The translations under genes were made by a program, and so were the position numbers. A DNA stretch of 64,000 bases, taken from Ustilaginoidea virens (taxonomy: Eukaryota; Ascomycota; Sordariomycetes; Hypocreales; Clavicipitaceae). The notes below the pieces were generated by a model. The model ran no database searches and was not told the DNA's origin. It was given only the letters and a program-made list of their open reading frames with translations. Shown here one piece after another: positions 24,313 through 37,252 of this stretch. Each line of letters opens with the position of its first letter. Positions within the stretch are counted from its first letter, which is position 1. Location of the stretch: NCBI RefSeq assembly GCF_000687475.1, contig NC_057320.1, positions 2,418,001 to 2,482,000 of the forward strand, given 5' to 3'.

Positions 24313-26110
24313 CCCCCTCTAATTAGCTACTATAGTAGCAAGCTAATCGTATAAAGGATAGGAAAGAAAATGCATTAAAAGTGCTAAGGAAAAACATAGG
24401 AAAAAACCTTAGTAAAAGTAGTATAAGTTAGTATAAGTTAGCAAGCCCTAAGACCTAGTAACTCGCGGAACCTAGTAAATTTAGGGCCCGGTAGTGGCTT
24501 CGTAAGACCGTCAGTAGGCATACTATTAGTAGGTAAGTAAGTAATTTTGACTAAGCCTAGCTGGGCTTGCTCCCTAATATACCGGAATTTTAATAGCGTA
24601 TACTTAGTGCGAGCATGCTGATTAGGGTCGTTAGAATTTAAAATAGAGCCCTAGTTATCGCAATATAGCGGTATAGGGCATAAGATATTAATTTCTAGTT
24701 CCTTATAAAGATTAGAAAGCCACTGTACCTTACGGATAGTCTTAAGTAATGCATCAGATTCAGCTTTTAAAGTAGATAGTACTACTAAAGAAGCTCGCTT
24801 AAAACGCTAGCTAATAGGACCACTATTAATAGTAGTCAGAAAGCCTCTAGTAGATTTAGAGGTTTCTTTACAGCCAGCAAAATCGCTATCAGAATAAGCG
24901 GTTATAATAGGCTGTTGGTTGCTTTTAATAGTACTAAAGCAAATAGCTAGGTTCTTAGTGCCTTTAAGGTAGCTAAAGCTGCCTTTTGCAGCATTTAAAT
25001 GCATATTAGTTGCCTTAGATATAAACCGAGAGAGGTATTAAGTAGGGAATACTAGGTCGGGCCTAATCATCATCATAAGCCATATTATAGTGCTAGTAAA
25101 GCTCTACTAAAGGCTTTGATCAGTAGGGCTAAGGTCTTTTCCATTAGATTCATTTAGAACCTCTGGTTGAAGTGGAATTAGCTAAAGTTTAGTATCCTAT
25201 AAGCTAAATTTAGCTAAAACCTCTGCTATAAATTAGGCTTGGTGTAGCCACAATAGACCTTCCTTTCTATTCTATATAATTTATATGCCTAGGAAGAAAG
25301 AAGCCGGACTGCGGTCTTCTATAGTATAAACCTTATGAAATTTCCTTTTTAGCTAGTTGATATAAGTTATATTTAGACCAACTAATAGGCAATCGTCAAT
25401 ATAAGTAATGATAAAGGTATTGGTTTGCTTATTATAAAAACGGCAGCATTAGAAGCTAAAGGTAAAAACCTTCACTAGAAATTAGGTCTTTTAGCCGGTA
25501 TTGCTATTCGCAGGGTGCTTATTTTAGTCCGTATAAGGCCTTCTTTAATAAAATAGCTTGCTTTATAGAAGGGTCAAAGCCAGCTTCTTTAAGCAAAGTT
25601 AGTAGCCGTTAGCGCTATATATTAGACCAAAGCTTGCTATCAGTTAGTAGACTTTCCGAAAATTTAAGAAATCCGTTAGGGATATCCATATAAATAGTCT
25701 TAGAAAGTTCGCTATTTAAGAAGGCGCCTATAAAGTTAATCTGCTCTATTTCCCAATTATTATTTATTGCTAAAGCTAGTATAACCCTCCAGGTGGGTGG
25801 GATAGAGGTAGAAGCATAGGTATACTAGAAGTCCTTTCCTTCGATTTATATAAAGCCCTTAATAACTAATCTAGCCTTATATTTTATAGGCTGATTATTA
25901 GTATCATTTTTAACCCGAAATACAGGCTTATTGCGTATAATTTTCCTATCAATAGGAACGCTAGACTTAGGAATAAATTGGAAGACTTTAGTATCCAAAA
26001 GCTGCTTAAATTCCTTAAATAGTGCCTTTATCTAAAGGTCTTTTTCAGGGCTTCGCAGCATATCCTTCCAGCTATTAGGCGTACCATCAGGGGCCTTTTT
26101 AGCTAGCTTA
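24313..26110 (-). pseudogene. A2 RNase H and reverse transcriptase
   Basis: The minus strand carries RNase H (about 24450-25080, with DSDFAGCKET and STRGFLTT) and RT (about 25090-26110). The RT keeps the TYIDDCLLVG active site near 25400. Stops interrupt both. Confidence 0.83.
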
Positions 26111-27180
26111 CGCTTAGCTGCATAGCAGGAATCCCATATTAGGTGGTGTAAAGTATTACCTTCCTAAGGGAATAAGTCGGTAGGGCTGGTAGGGCTAGCA
26201 GGGCCAGTATGGCTAGTAGGGCTAGCAAGGTCGGCAGAAGTAAGGCTAGTAAGGATATCTATAAGGTCATTCTTTATAGTAGTCGGGGACTGAATTATAG
26301 GGGTGGTATTAATATTAATAATACCAGGGACGCTTTTAAGGTCATCTAGTATAACATTATTATTAGTAATATTAGTAGGGTCCGGCATGCTTTCCAGGTC
26401 ATCCGGTATAGCATTAGTGTTAGTGATGCTAGTAAGGTTAGTAGAGTTAGTAGGGTGAGGAATGCTTTCTAGGTCATCCGGTATAGCATTAGTGTTAGTA
26501 ATACTAGTAAGGTTAATAGAGTTAGTAGGGTTAGGAATGCTTTCTAGGTCATCTAGTAAAATAGCAGGTTCTCTGCTAGATACCCCCTCTGAACCTATAT
26601 TTTGCCCTTTATAAAAGTCTTCTTCCAGGCCACTAGAAATAGGGCCTATACCTTCATTTTAGTAGATAAAAGTAATAAAGGTCGTTTTAGTAATAACCTT
26701 CTTCTTTAGAAGATAGATCAGATAGGTATTAGCATAGGTCTTTTTAAGTAGCTGAATACCTATGTGCCCTAGCCGTGCATGCCAAATGCCGGCTAATTGT
26801 AATAGCTTTTGATATTCTGTATCAGCAGCTATAGGGGCAGGAGTAGGGCTAGTAGCCACTATAGGATTTTCGCTAGGTATAATAGCGGGTTCTTTGCTAG
26901 TTATATTAGTAGGTTCTTTGCTAGTCGTAATAGCAGAAGGTTAGGTAGTAGGGTAGCCTCTACGGGTTCCTTACTAATCGTAATAGTAGGAATAGGGGTA
27001 ATAGTAGTATCCTGAGGATCACTATAATTAGCAGGGTTAGTAGGGCTGGGGACCTCTACTATTATACTATTAGTAATAGTATAATAGCTGCAAGATTAAT
27101 ATAGCAGTAATATGTCTATTCATTTCTATAGAAGGAAAAAGCCGTATTTTTCAAAGTTAAAAATATTAATGCATTTACGG
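26111..27180 (-). pseudogene. A2 linker with integrase core deleted
   Basis: A Pro/Thr/Ser-rich linker at 26164-26600 is followed on the minus strand by the pre-integrase segment (ARLGHIGIQLLKK, 26659-26859). Between them the integrase core present in A1 and A3 is missing: KKTYANT is joined directly to YLIYLLKKKV. The junction falls on a short shared TAATAC sequence, as in a microhomology or slippage deletion of roughly 0.75 kb. Confidence 0.8.
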
Positions 27181-27185
27181 CTTAC

Positions 27186-27427
27186 TGTCACGGGCTCGGG
27201 CTACGCCCGCGCCACAATGTGGCTAGGACTCGGGCTGCGCCCGCGACTAGCCTTAGGAGTACCAGCATAGGGTCACGAGGGCTCGCTAAGGACTCGGCCC
27301 GTACTACATACGGGCATAAATAGGCTACTTAAAGGCCCCTATTCGGGCTCTCTCTCTTTCCTCTTTAGTCTATTTAATATATTCATTCGATGCCTATTCG
27401 CAGTAGCCCTAGGGCCAGTCCTTTATA
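27186..27427 (+). repeat. 5' LTR of E
   Basis: It runs TGTCACGGGCTCGGG to CCTTTATA (CCTTTACA in the partner). A GC-rich start contains CTCGGGCTGCGCCCGCGAC. Confidence 0.9.
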
Positions 27428-28690
27428 TTTAAATAGACTCTCTTAGCCTTACTATTATAACCTCACATTATAGAGCCAATAATATAGGCTATATAAGATA
27501 TCGAGATGAGTATACCTGGGGAACCGAGTAGAGAGAACCTAAAGCTATAACGCCCCTAATGTAATATATATACCCAAGTAGAGCAGCTTATAGTAGGATT
27601 ATAGCAGATAGAGGTATAAATGCAGACTAATGTGCAGCATCTTGCTGCTATTACCGCCTTACTATAGACCTTTCTCGCGAACTAGTTAAATAGCTCCTAA
27701 AATGCCACTTAATTAGCTCTAGTCGTATAATAAAATGCCTCCCTCTTTACTACTTAGGATACCTAGCTAAAGCGTAAGCCGATCCCGATAGGAGACCCTT
27801 TTAATAGTAAAAAGGCTATATTTATAGCCTAACGAACCTTTATATAATATAAGCTTGAGGTCGATAGGGAGTTTATTAGAGATAAGAAGACCTAATAGAT
27901 ATTTATCTTCTAGAACCTTTTGTCTATAGTCTAATTATAGGTCGCGGCCTTCTTTAAGAATAGTGCGGCTTACAATTATAATATAATAAGGTTCTTTAAA
28001 TACCTTTAATATCTCTTTAAGGACTTATATTGGTAGGATCGCGCTATTACTAAGCTTAAGCATTTTTTATATTAAGGCCTAAAGGAACCTTTTGCCGCCT
28101 TTTTTATTCGATTTGAGGAAAAACTTATATTTATTAGTAGTTTCGGTTAGCCTAAGGAAATCAAACTAGAATACCTCCGATCGGCGTTTAATGCTTATAT
28201 AGCTAATAAGATTATCGGTCTTAGGGTCTCCTATTATGATTACTACTTAGCAGTAGATTGCTACTAATAAATTGCTATCGATATCGAGATTAGCCTAACT
28301 ATTAACTACTAATCGGGCTCGGCCTATTCCTAATTAATATACGCCTAAAATTCTGAGGGCGATATATAAATATCGGGCGTTAATAAACTAGACTTAAAGG
28401 GTAATTAATATACTCCTAAGGCGATATAGGTCTCTAAAGAATAATATAAAGATTATAAGAAGAAAGGCCTTTGCCTTCGGTATAGCTCTCCTAAGTATTA
28501 GATATTTATATATTACCTACTACTAGCAATTTAATCCGATATAGCTAAAGTAGCCTTATTTAATTTATAAGTTATAAAGATCGAAAATAGTAATAAAGAT
28601 TAAGAAAAAGAATAGCCTTTAAACCTAGTCTTATTAGAGGGCTTAAGATGCATATATAGATCCTAGCTTAATTATAGAAGGAATTAAAGG
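27428..28690 (+). pseudogene. E gag (decayed)
   Basis: Plus-strand translation ignoring stops gives a start near 27500, a Gln-rich coiled segment, a capsid-like region (AAFFIRFEEKLIF near 28100) and a remnant zinc knuckle (GLCLRYSSPKYQ, about 28465) in which cysteines have become Tyr. This fits G-to-A change in TGC/TGT codons. Confidence 0.75.
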
Positions 28691-31600
28691 AGATCGCAGA
28701 ATAAATAGATAGATACCCCTTTTTAGTACTAATTTTATATAAATCTTATACCTTTATTAATACTTTAATCGACTCGGGATATAACTACTATAGCGCTATA
28801 AGCGAAAAAATAGTATAATGGTTAGGCCTCTAATCTATCTACCTATTATAATATAGGGAAATCAGAACGGTAGTAGATATTTAAAGCTATTTAGGAGAAT
28901 ATAAAGTAATGCGTTCCTCTATTACCTATATCGTCTGTATGGCGATCGATATCAATAGATAGCCGTCTATAGTTATACTTTATATTATCCCAGGCCTTAT
29001 ATGCGATATTATCCTTAGGATATCTTAGATAGAGTACTATAATATTATACTATAGGCGAAGTATTGCTAATTAAAGATTAGATTAGTAGGTAGCTTTATT
29101 ATTAAGGAATCGACGAGAAGATAATAGGGTCCGATTATAGTAAATATCTTTAGCTTAATCTTTTACAGTATATTAAAGCAAGCGAAATACTCTAAGGATT
29201 AGTCGACTTCCTTTATAATAATAAACTTATAAAAGATAATATATATCCTCTATATTATACTACTATTTTATTAAGATTCTACCTTACGATCGTAAGAGCT
29301 ATAGGTACTCCTAATAGAATTATAGGAATTTACCGACCTCTTCGATAAAGAGAAGGCTTTTAGTCTCCCTTTATATTAGGGTATATTAAACTACTATATC
29401 TGACTTAAAAAGACTATAGACGGGAGCTAATTAGACTTACCTTAGGGCCTATTATATAATATACTATAAGACTAATTACTTAAGGTTTAGAGATAAGTAA
29501 TTAACCTAATAGATAAAGGATAGATCTAAGCGAGCTCCTTATTGGTAGTAGTATTAATCCTACTAATTAGGAAGGGGAATAGCAGGTAGCGATTTTATAT
29601 TAACTACCAGGCCTTTAATAAGGTTATAGTTTAAGATCGATATCCCTTCCCCTTAATTAAAAAGACCTTATAATCCCTCTCTTAGGCGAAATAGTTTACT
29701 AAAGTTAATATATATATAGCGTTCTATAAGATATATATTGCAGAGGGCGATAAATATTTAATTGTATTCTATATACGATTTGGACTATTTAAATAGCTTA
29801 TTATACTATTTAGTCTGATTAAGGCCCTTACGACCTTTTAAAGATATATTAATAGGGCCTTAGGGAATACACTAGGAGACTTTATAACTATCTATCTTAA
29901 TAATATTTTGATTTATACTAGGGGATTAAGGGCGGACTATATAGGGCGTATTAAGGAAGTCTTTCGATAATTATAAAAGGCCGGCTTAAATTTAGATCTT
30001 AATAAGTACGACTTCGCAGTAAAAAAGATTTAATACCTAGGATATATTATAACGGCTAGAAAGGAAATCTATTTAGACCCCGAAAAGATTAAAGCTATCT
30101 AGAACTAGAAAGCACTTACGAAATTAAAAGGTATTTATAGTTTCCTCGGTTTTGCTAATTTCTATTGTAATTTTATTTTAGACTTTTCCTGCTTTATCGA
30201 CCTTTTAGTTAGGTTAATAAAGAAAGGGGTCTTATTCTAATAGTTAGATAAAAAAGAGGCGGTATTTTAAGCGCTTAAATAGTATTTTATATTATCTCCG
30301 GTTTTCGCCTAATAGGACTTTAATAAAGAGATAGTCTTTAAGGTAGATAGCTTTAGTATAGTACTTAGTAGCTATCTATTATAGATCAGAAAGGATAGTA
30401 TATTCTACTCTATTATATATTATTCCGCTCGCTTATTAGATGCAGAATAAAACTATACTATATATAATAAAGAACTCCTTACTATTATCTTTTGCCTTAA
30501 GGTATAATTAGTAGAATTTTATTTAGTAGCCTCCCTTTTTACTATCCTTACTAACTATAAGAACCTAGAGTATTTTGCCTGGCTATAAGAAATATCTGAG
30601 CGATAAGCCTAATAGGCCGAGACTTTAGCGCTTTTTAACTTTTATCTTTAGTATAGGCCTAGGTTATAAGCCTAACGCTTTAATATACTTTCTCAATAGG
30701 AATAAAAGGCAGATAGGGCGGAGCTATAAATCGGCTAGATCTTAAAACTGCTATCTATTTTAGTATTTAATATAGATAAGATAGAAAGCAAGAAAATACC
30801 GATTTTAGCCCTAAAGACCACCCTACCTTATGGTTTATATATCTTTGCCGACTCTTATTTCTAAATTATCTAGGATTAAGCGATATCTAAAGATAATATA
30901 TATCGGGCCCGATAGATAGTAATCGCAAATAAAAAATAATAATTTTTAGTAGAGGTAGCGATATAAAAACAAATTGCTAACTATACCCTAAATGCATATA
31001 GCGTACTCTTTTACTAGGTATAGGTATAGCTCCTATCGTTTAAGCCCCTAACTACTATAGTAATTCAATATTGCTATAACTTACCTATTATAGGCCACCT
31101 AGGGAAAAATACTACCTTCTAACTATTATAATAAGATTATTACTTTAATAATATGTCGTTTGAGGTAGCGAAATACATTTAGAATTGCTGATACCGTAGG
31201 GTATATAAAAGCCATTAATTGCGCTAGGGCTTGCTGTAATTACTACTAATTGTAGACTGCTTTTAGTTGTAGATATTAGTCGACTTTATAATTAACCTTC
31301 TTACTTATAATATATTTGACCCGCAATTCTTTATAGTAATAATAAACCGCCTATTAAAATATATCTAGCTAAAAGCTATATACTTAATAAAAGTAGAAGA
31401 CTATATAAAGCGGTTCTAATAGTATTAGTAGCGCTTTTATAGTTTTCCTAAGGAGATTATTAGCGATTAAGGTTTAGATTAGGTAGGCTAATTTTAGTCT
31501 ATACTTTATAAATTAGCTAGGACTAAGTAACTTCTTTCTATAGCGTATTATCCTTAAACCGATAGCGGTATAAAGCGAATAAACTAAGAGGTATAGGCGG

Positions 31601-32440
31601 TCCTCTATATTATAGTTTCCTTTAATTAGTACGATTAGCTAAACCATCTTACGGTATATTAACTCGCGTTAAATAACTAAATATTATCTATTATTAGGTT
31701 TAGCCTAAACCGGCTGCTTAATAGGTTTAATATTCTAATTGTCGCCCTGCCCCTAGAGATAACCTTAAGCTTGATTACCTTAAAGGGGTATATAGCTCTT
31801 TTTTTTAGTAACCTTAAAGAGGGATAGGAATTAGCCTAAGCCGCTATCGTTTTTATATAGTAACGATAGTAAGATACTACTAACCGTTTATAATGCCTAG
31901 CTAAATACTTTTAGGTTAGCAATTAGGTATAGTTAAACCTCTAGAATATTAAAACGAACCGCCTATATAAAAAGCTCGATTAGGTCTCTACTAAATATAC
32001 TATTATTGCCGTCTTATTACCGTTTAATATCTAGCTCGATATCCTATAGGGTATTTATCTGGTTTTCTATATTAATTTAGTCGAATAGGCTGCTTTTAAT
32101 TTACTACCTAGTTAGGTAATAACTAATATATAACCTAAGCCTTTATTCGTCCTCCCTTAAGACTTTACGAACTTATATAAAAAATATAAGGTTAAGGAGA
32201 TACTTACGGCGAAAAACGCATAAGGTCGAAAATAGAAATATAATATACTTATAAAGTAGAAAGGGTATAACTTACCGATATAAGAACCCCTGGAAAACTT
32301 CGAGGATACTACTATATAGGAAATATTTAAGGCTAAATAGGGGGATATTAGGACTTATAATAGGCCTAGCCGGGTCCTAAAATAGGGTCTATTAGACTTA
32401 TAAATAATACCAAACGCCTACTACTACTAAAAATAAAATA
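28691..32440 (+). pseudogene. E pol: protease, RT, RNase H, integrase, chromodomain (decayed)
   Basis: Visible in order are the protease (IDSGYN, about 28770) and RT (about 29400-30000), whose active site reads YLNNIL instead of YLDD. RNase H (about 30300-30700) and integrase (about 31060-31700) follow. The integrase keeps GHLG and NCQYR zinc-binding remnants, VDF and SDQG, while the third catalytic Glu reads GIKRINQ. A chromodomain-like segment lies at about 32190-32350 (KYNILIKQKGYN...EPLENFED). The lost Asp and Glu are all G-to-A. It is inactive. Confidence 0.85.
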
Positions 32441-32557
32441 AAATAATAAAAACACATAAAAAAAAAAAAAAAAAAAAAAAAACATAATATAATAAACTAA
32501 ACCAGGGCCGATATAGGCTTAACCCTAATACGCCCCTTCTTAAGGCTATTCTCTATC
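32441..32557 (+). other. E post-pol tract with 25-bp poly(A)
   Basis: A run of 25 A residues at 32458-32482 lies just after the pol end, followed by AT-rich sequence to the B insertion. A homopolymer run here is unusual for a gypsy element. It may mark an old junction with reverse-transcribed RNA, or simple slippage. Confidence 0.5.
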
Positions 32558-33121
32558 TGTCAGAATGAAATTATTTATTGTTATTTTAGTTTATTATTTT
32601 TGGATATCTATCGCCGACAATCTCTACACATCGCCGCATCATCAGATTGAGAAAAGTATTAAGTATTCAGTACTTATATGTATATGGCGGCTGCTAGTAA
32701 AGTTGAGTACCCAGTACTTACATACATTCCCTCACGCGCAAATATATGATGCATCACAAATTGATCACACCACTTTATCGTCGCAAATCTCGATGCACTA
32801 CAAATGCATATTTCGCCACATATCTATGATATCACAGTATGGTCATAACATTCACGTTAGATTGATTTCACTAGGGATGTTCTATGTTGGAATATTATGT
32901 ATTTAAATCCCTAGATATTCCTACCCAAATAGTGGGAGGAATGTATGGGGAGAGGAAGCAAGTATGCAGAATTAATGCACATCAGATTGTCCCTACGCCT
33001 TAGTCTTGTATCTTATCTGTGCCGTTACTTTACCTTACTGCGATTTTACCATTCCACTGCCTTTATCCTTCGCATACTGCATTATCTTAGCAGGCGCAAA
33101 AAACACCGTTTTTATTTGACA
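32558..33121 (+). repeat. 5' LTR of B
   Basis: It runs TGTCAGAATG to TATTTGACA and is nearly identical to the 3' copy. The 113-codon frame at 32565-32906 lies wholly in the LTR and recurs in the partner. Confidence 0.93.
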
Positions 33122-34059
33122 GTTATGAGCCCGGTTTGCACCCGGTAAATCGCTTTATTCTATCTATTTTATCCTTTCGATTTCTCTCCGACTATTATTC
33201 GCATGCATTTATTGCCAGCTGCATGCCGACAAATTACCAGCTGGTCCGATGGATTACCAGCTATTTCCCCCTTTTATTATATACGCAAACAACTGCGTAC
33301 TAACTTTAGCCAGCTGCACGCAGCTGTGCATATGTTTGCAAGAGTGTAATTACGCATTCTATGCAATATCAATCTTTTCTTGCTGCTATATTTCTTATAC
33401 CTCTGTGCTAATATTATTACTAGGACCGTATAAACGCGTGATAAATAGCGTGCAAACCAGCATAATCGCGCATTTTCATATTGCAATTCTATTACCTTAA
33501 TCTGACCTTCGCTGTGCAACGCGCAATAGGCATACCGACTGCTTACTTACGCACCTTCTATTATATCGTCGCTATCTTGCCAGACGATTTTCTACGATTA
33601 AATATTCTTTCCGACGAAGAAATCAGCCTCAGGCAAAAGTTCTGCTAGGGCACCCGTGCCGCCATACAAATTGCTAGTGTAAGGCACAGCCCAAAAGAAC
33701 GCAACAGTACCGACATATTTACTTGCGCGAAATATTTCTTCTGACTTAGGAAGCCGGCAAGCGATTTTTGATTACTAAGGCTGGAAGACTATAAGTGTGG
33801 TATATTGTGACTGGATTGACTGGATTGACTACCTAGATTGATCCTTTTTGCCTAGGACTATTTACCGGGATTATTTTGCCCTTTGGATTTACTTGGACCT
33901 TTATCCGTTAGATTTTCTTTGACTAAGGCTAGGTTGTTATTCTTTCTTATTGTTATTCTTTCCTATCTATCTTACCTATCCTACCTATCCTACCTATCCT
34001 ACTTATCCTACCTATCCTGCCTTTCCTACCTATTCCACTATAGCTACTAATACCGACCT
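33122..34059 (+). other. B leader with primer-binding site
   Basis: GTTATGAGCCCGG at 33122-33134, directly after the LTR, matches the half-tRNA-iMet primer-binding site also seen in A and C. The remainder is untranslated leader, with a CCTATCCTAC-like short tandem repeat at about 33955-34025. Open frames of 80-83 codons at 33249-33519 overlap on both strands and look accidental. Confidence 0.65.
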
Positions 34060-35229
34060 GGGGAACCCGGCAAACTTCTAACTGCTAGGCAGTAAAGACT
34101 AGTTTAAATGGATCTCGATTATTGAGAAGTTCGCTATTAACGAAAATATCTGGGCCTATATCAACCCTTCTATGCAAGATAGGCCTACTTTATAATAACC
34201 CATTGAGCCTACTACTTCTACTATTAAGCCTTATGCTTCCTCTATCCTTAACCTCGACGATTCTGATTTTACTAGGTTGTAGTATATAACGAATGTCTAT
34301 AGGACTGCCCTACAGGATTATAAGGATAAGAAAAAGGCTCTCGTCAATATCTAACGTTGGATTATCGCAACTATAGGCAACTACTACAATACCATAAGCT
34401 AGGAGAATGATGTTGCCGCACAGCTATACCTATTAAAACAACGCTTGCAGCCCACTACTTGGGACCATGAAAAAGATATCCGCTAACGCTATACAGCTGT
34501 ACTGCGAAGTCCTAATAGGACTAAGATATCCAGCTGGATTACTTCCTATAAGAAAGTCCTTGCAGAAGCTATTAATATCAATATACTAGATACATAAGGA
34601 CTCCGACTAACCTAGGATTTTATCGATGCCGTGGAATCTATTGCACTAGCCTTTTCTAATTATTAGAAGAATAGAATCAAGGAAAAGCAACGCAATAATA
34701 AAGAAGGATGGGAGAAGAAGATACCCGACGGTCATTATATCAGTGATTTATTCGAGCAAGAGTTTGCCTCACAACAACAAAGAGCATAAGGTGCCTTTGC
34801 CTCTTTCCAGGATATGTATACCACCAATAATGCAAGTAAAAATCAACAAAATAATCAATAAAAAACAACTGATATTACCAAGCCAAAACAACTATGCATT
34901 TGTGGCCTTTTTTATCGCTGGGAAGATTATTATATTTTAAACCAGCAAAAGGCGCCTAAGGATTGGAAGCCCAATACCACTATACTTAACAAAATCCAAT
35001 CTAAGTTTTCATCTAATTAGCGCTTTAAGGATATAGTTATTAAAGTATTGCAAGCGAAAGGAATCACAATTAATCCTATTGTACTATAACCACCCTCTCC
35101 TTCTACATCACTAGGAAGTGCGTTTGCTAGCAAGGATAGTAATACGTTACACAACCTTATGTAACCTAAACCGACTATATTATTAACGCCTATTATCAGC
35201 CCACAGGCATCTCTCTCAACCATACCCTA
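34060..35229 (+). pseudogene. B gag (lightly decayed)
   Basis: The plus-strand frame beginning around TDLGNPANF shows a copia-like gag: KWISIIEKFAINENIW, then a Gln-rich helical region. A Cys-poor tail ends in a Ser/Pro-rich spacer. Only scattered TAG/TAA codons interrupt it, far fewer than in A, C or E. Confidence 0.75.
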
Positions 35230-36628
35230 TCTACTTAAAGATTCCTGGATACTGGATAGTGGTTCTAATTTTCATATTACTAATAATAAGGAACGGTTGC
35301 TGGATTACGTACTAAATATCGAGCCCGAAATAGTATTTGCAGGCGAATCTAACCCTTCTATACTAGGATATGGAAGAGTGCGATTAAATACTAATAAAGG
35401 CATCTTCGAGCTAATACACGTAGCATATATACCAACGTTTCATACTAATATGGCAAGCTTAGAGCGATTTATACGTGCGAATTACCACTGGAACTCACAG
35501 ACTGGCTGGATTACACACAATAAGGACCGTTTATTTTATACCAACCGGATGTTTGGCCAGCAGGTTATTGAGTATAGCGAAGTTACTGTTGCTACTGCCA
35601 CTACTACTACCACTACTGGGGATACTACGGTATCTTACCCAACTGGCACTGGGGATACTACGGTATCTTACCCAACTGGGGATATTACGGTATCTTACCT
35701 AACTCGCACCATTACTACTACTGGGGATACTACGGTATCTTACCCAACTGGCACTAGAGATATTACGGTATCTTACCCAACTAAGGATACTACGGTATCT
35801 TACCCTTCTGACGATACTACGGTATCTTGCCCTTCTATATCTACTACCTCTGAGGATACTACGCCTCCTTTATCTATTATTAGTAGGGAAGATCCTACTA
35901 TACTAGATAAAAATATGTCTCCGTCAATCAACAATTCTGCGGCTACATAATACATAATATCTCATCCCATTCAACCCACTATAGCGCCCGCTACAGTAGT
36001 AGCTATCTCGAAGGATACCCAAAATGCGTCTGCCTCGGAAGCTACAGCTACAATATAGCATAAACGACTAGGTCACCGCGATAAAACATCCTTAGGTATA
36101 GAGGATAAAGTCACAGCGCCTTATTTATCGGCACAAAACGGCCCAACTAAACGCTCGGGGGGTATTACATAAATACGTAATGTTACCGTTAATGAGAACA
36201 ACTATAATAGTGGTAAAGCCGCCGCTATATAACAACAACTTAGAATATACCCACCACAACATATCGATAATGCTTCTGAGTATGAGGATATAGATGAGCT
36301 CTATATATCTCACCCTTCTACTACTGTTATACCTATTCCTACTACTACCCAGCCTTATATTCCTAGTCCTACCATGCCTTCTACTAGTACAACCTTACCT
36401 TCGACTTCTATACCTACTCGTAAACAAGCTATTCCTAGTAAACAACAATATCTTACAGTCCAGCTACCTACCGCAGCTTCCACACAACCTTCTGAAGTAA
36501 GGACTGGTAGTCCTATACTACGAAGGTCAGCTAGGCTGGCTAGTAAGAATGCTTCTAGTACGGCTTTTATTAGCAGCTACTTTCTAGGTACTAAGAAGTG
36601 CCTACACCGACCATTTATACCACCTTAA
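35230..36628 (+). pseudogene. B protease, Thr/Ser repeat segment and linker tail
   Basis: The protease motif WILDSGSNFHITN lies near 35245. The 217-codon open frame 35297-35950 follows with an IPTFHTNMASL segment (the usual pre-integrase approach) and then a minisatellite-coded repeat (DTTVSYPTG units, about 35610-35830). A short KRLGHRDK motif near 36060 is a remnant of the pre-integrase His motif. The frame then passes straight into a linker tail ending RRSARLASK (about 36520). The integrase core, RT and RNase H expected between and after these are absent. Confidence 0.75.
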
Positions 36629-36683
36629 CTAAGTAATACCGACTTGCTAGATAGAGCTAGATCCTAGCCTATCTAGGGGGGTA

Positions 36684-37247
36684 TATCAGAATGAAATTAT
36701 TTATTGTTATTTTAGTTTATTATTTTTGGATATCTATCGCCGACAATCTCTACACATCGCCGCATCATCAGATTGAGAAAAGTATTAAGTATTCAGTACT
36801 TATATGTATATGGCGGCTGCTAGTAAAGTTGAGTACCCAGTACTTATATACATTCCCTCACGCGCAAACATATGATGCATCACAAATTGATCACACCACT
36901 TTATCGTCGCAAATCTCGATGCACTACAAATGCATATTTCGCCACATATCTATGATATCACAGTATGGTCATGACATTTACGTCAGATTGATTTCACTAG
37001 GGATGTTCTATGTTGGAATATTATGTATTTAAATCCCTAGATATTCCTACCCAAATAGTGGGAGGAATGTATGGGGAGAGGAAGCAAGTATGCAGAATTA
37101 ATGCACATCAGATTGTCCCTACGCCTTAGTCTCGTATCTTATCTGTGCCGTTACTTTACCTTACTGCGATTTTACCATTCCACTGCCTTTATCCTTCGCA
37201 TACTGCATTATCTTAGCAGGCGCAAAAAACACCGTTTTTGTTTGACA
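36684..37247 (+). repeat. 3' LTR of B
   Basis: It starts TATCAGAATG (TG changed to TA) after the polypurine tract AGGGGGGTA at 36675-36683 and ends TTTGTTTGACA. It is followed by the CTATC duplication. Confidence 0.93.
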
Positions 37248-37252
37248 CTATC

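Larger units (their letters stand above)
32558..37247 (+). mobile_element. Copia element B, structurally complete, lacking integrase core and RT
   Basis: B is 4690 bp with 564-bp LTRs (32558-33121 and 36684-37247) and the target duplication CTATC at 32553-32557 and 37248-37252. By eye the LTRs differ at about eight sites, all transitions, so it is the youngest full insertion here. The internal part holds gag, protease, a repeat-rich segment and a linker tail. No integrase core, RT or RNase H is present, so it is a non-autonomous copia. Confidence 0.9.

Noticed and set aside
32565..32906. 113-codon plus-strand frame, repeated at 36691-37032
   Set aside because: It is inside the B LTR in both copies and shows no protein family features. 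It is open because this LTR is little mutated.
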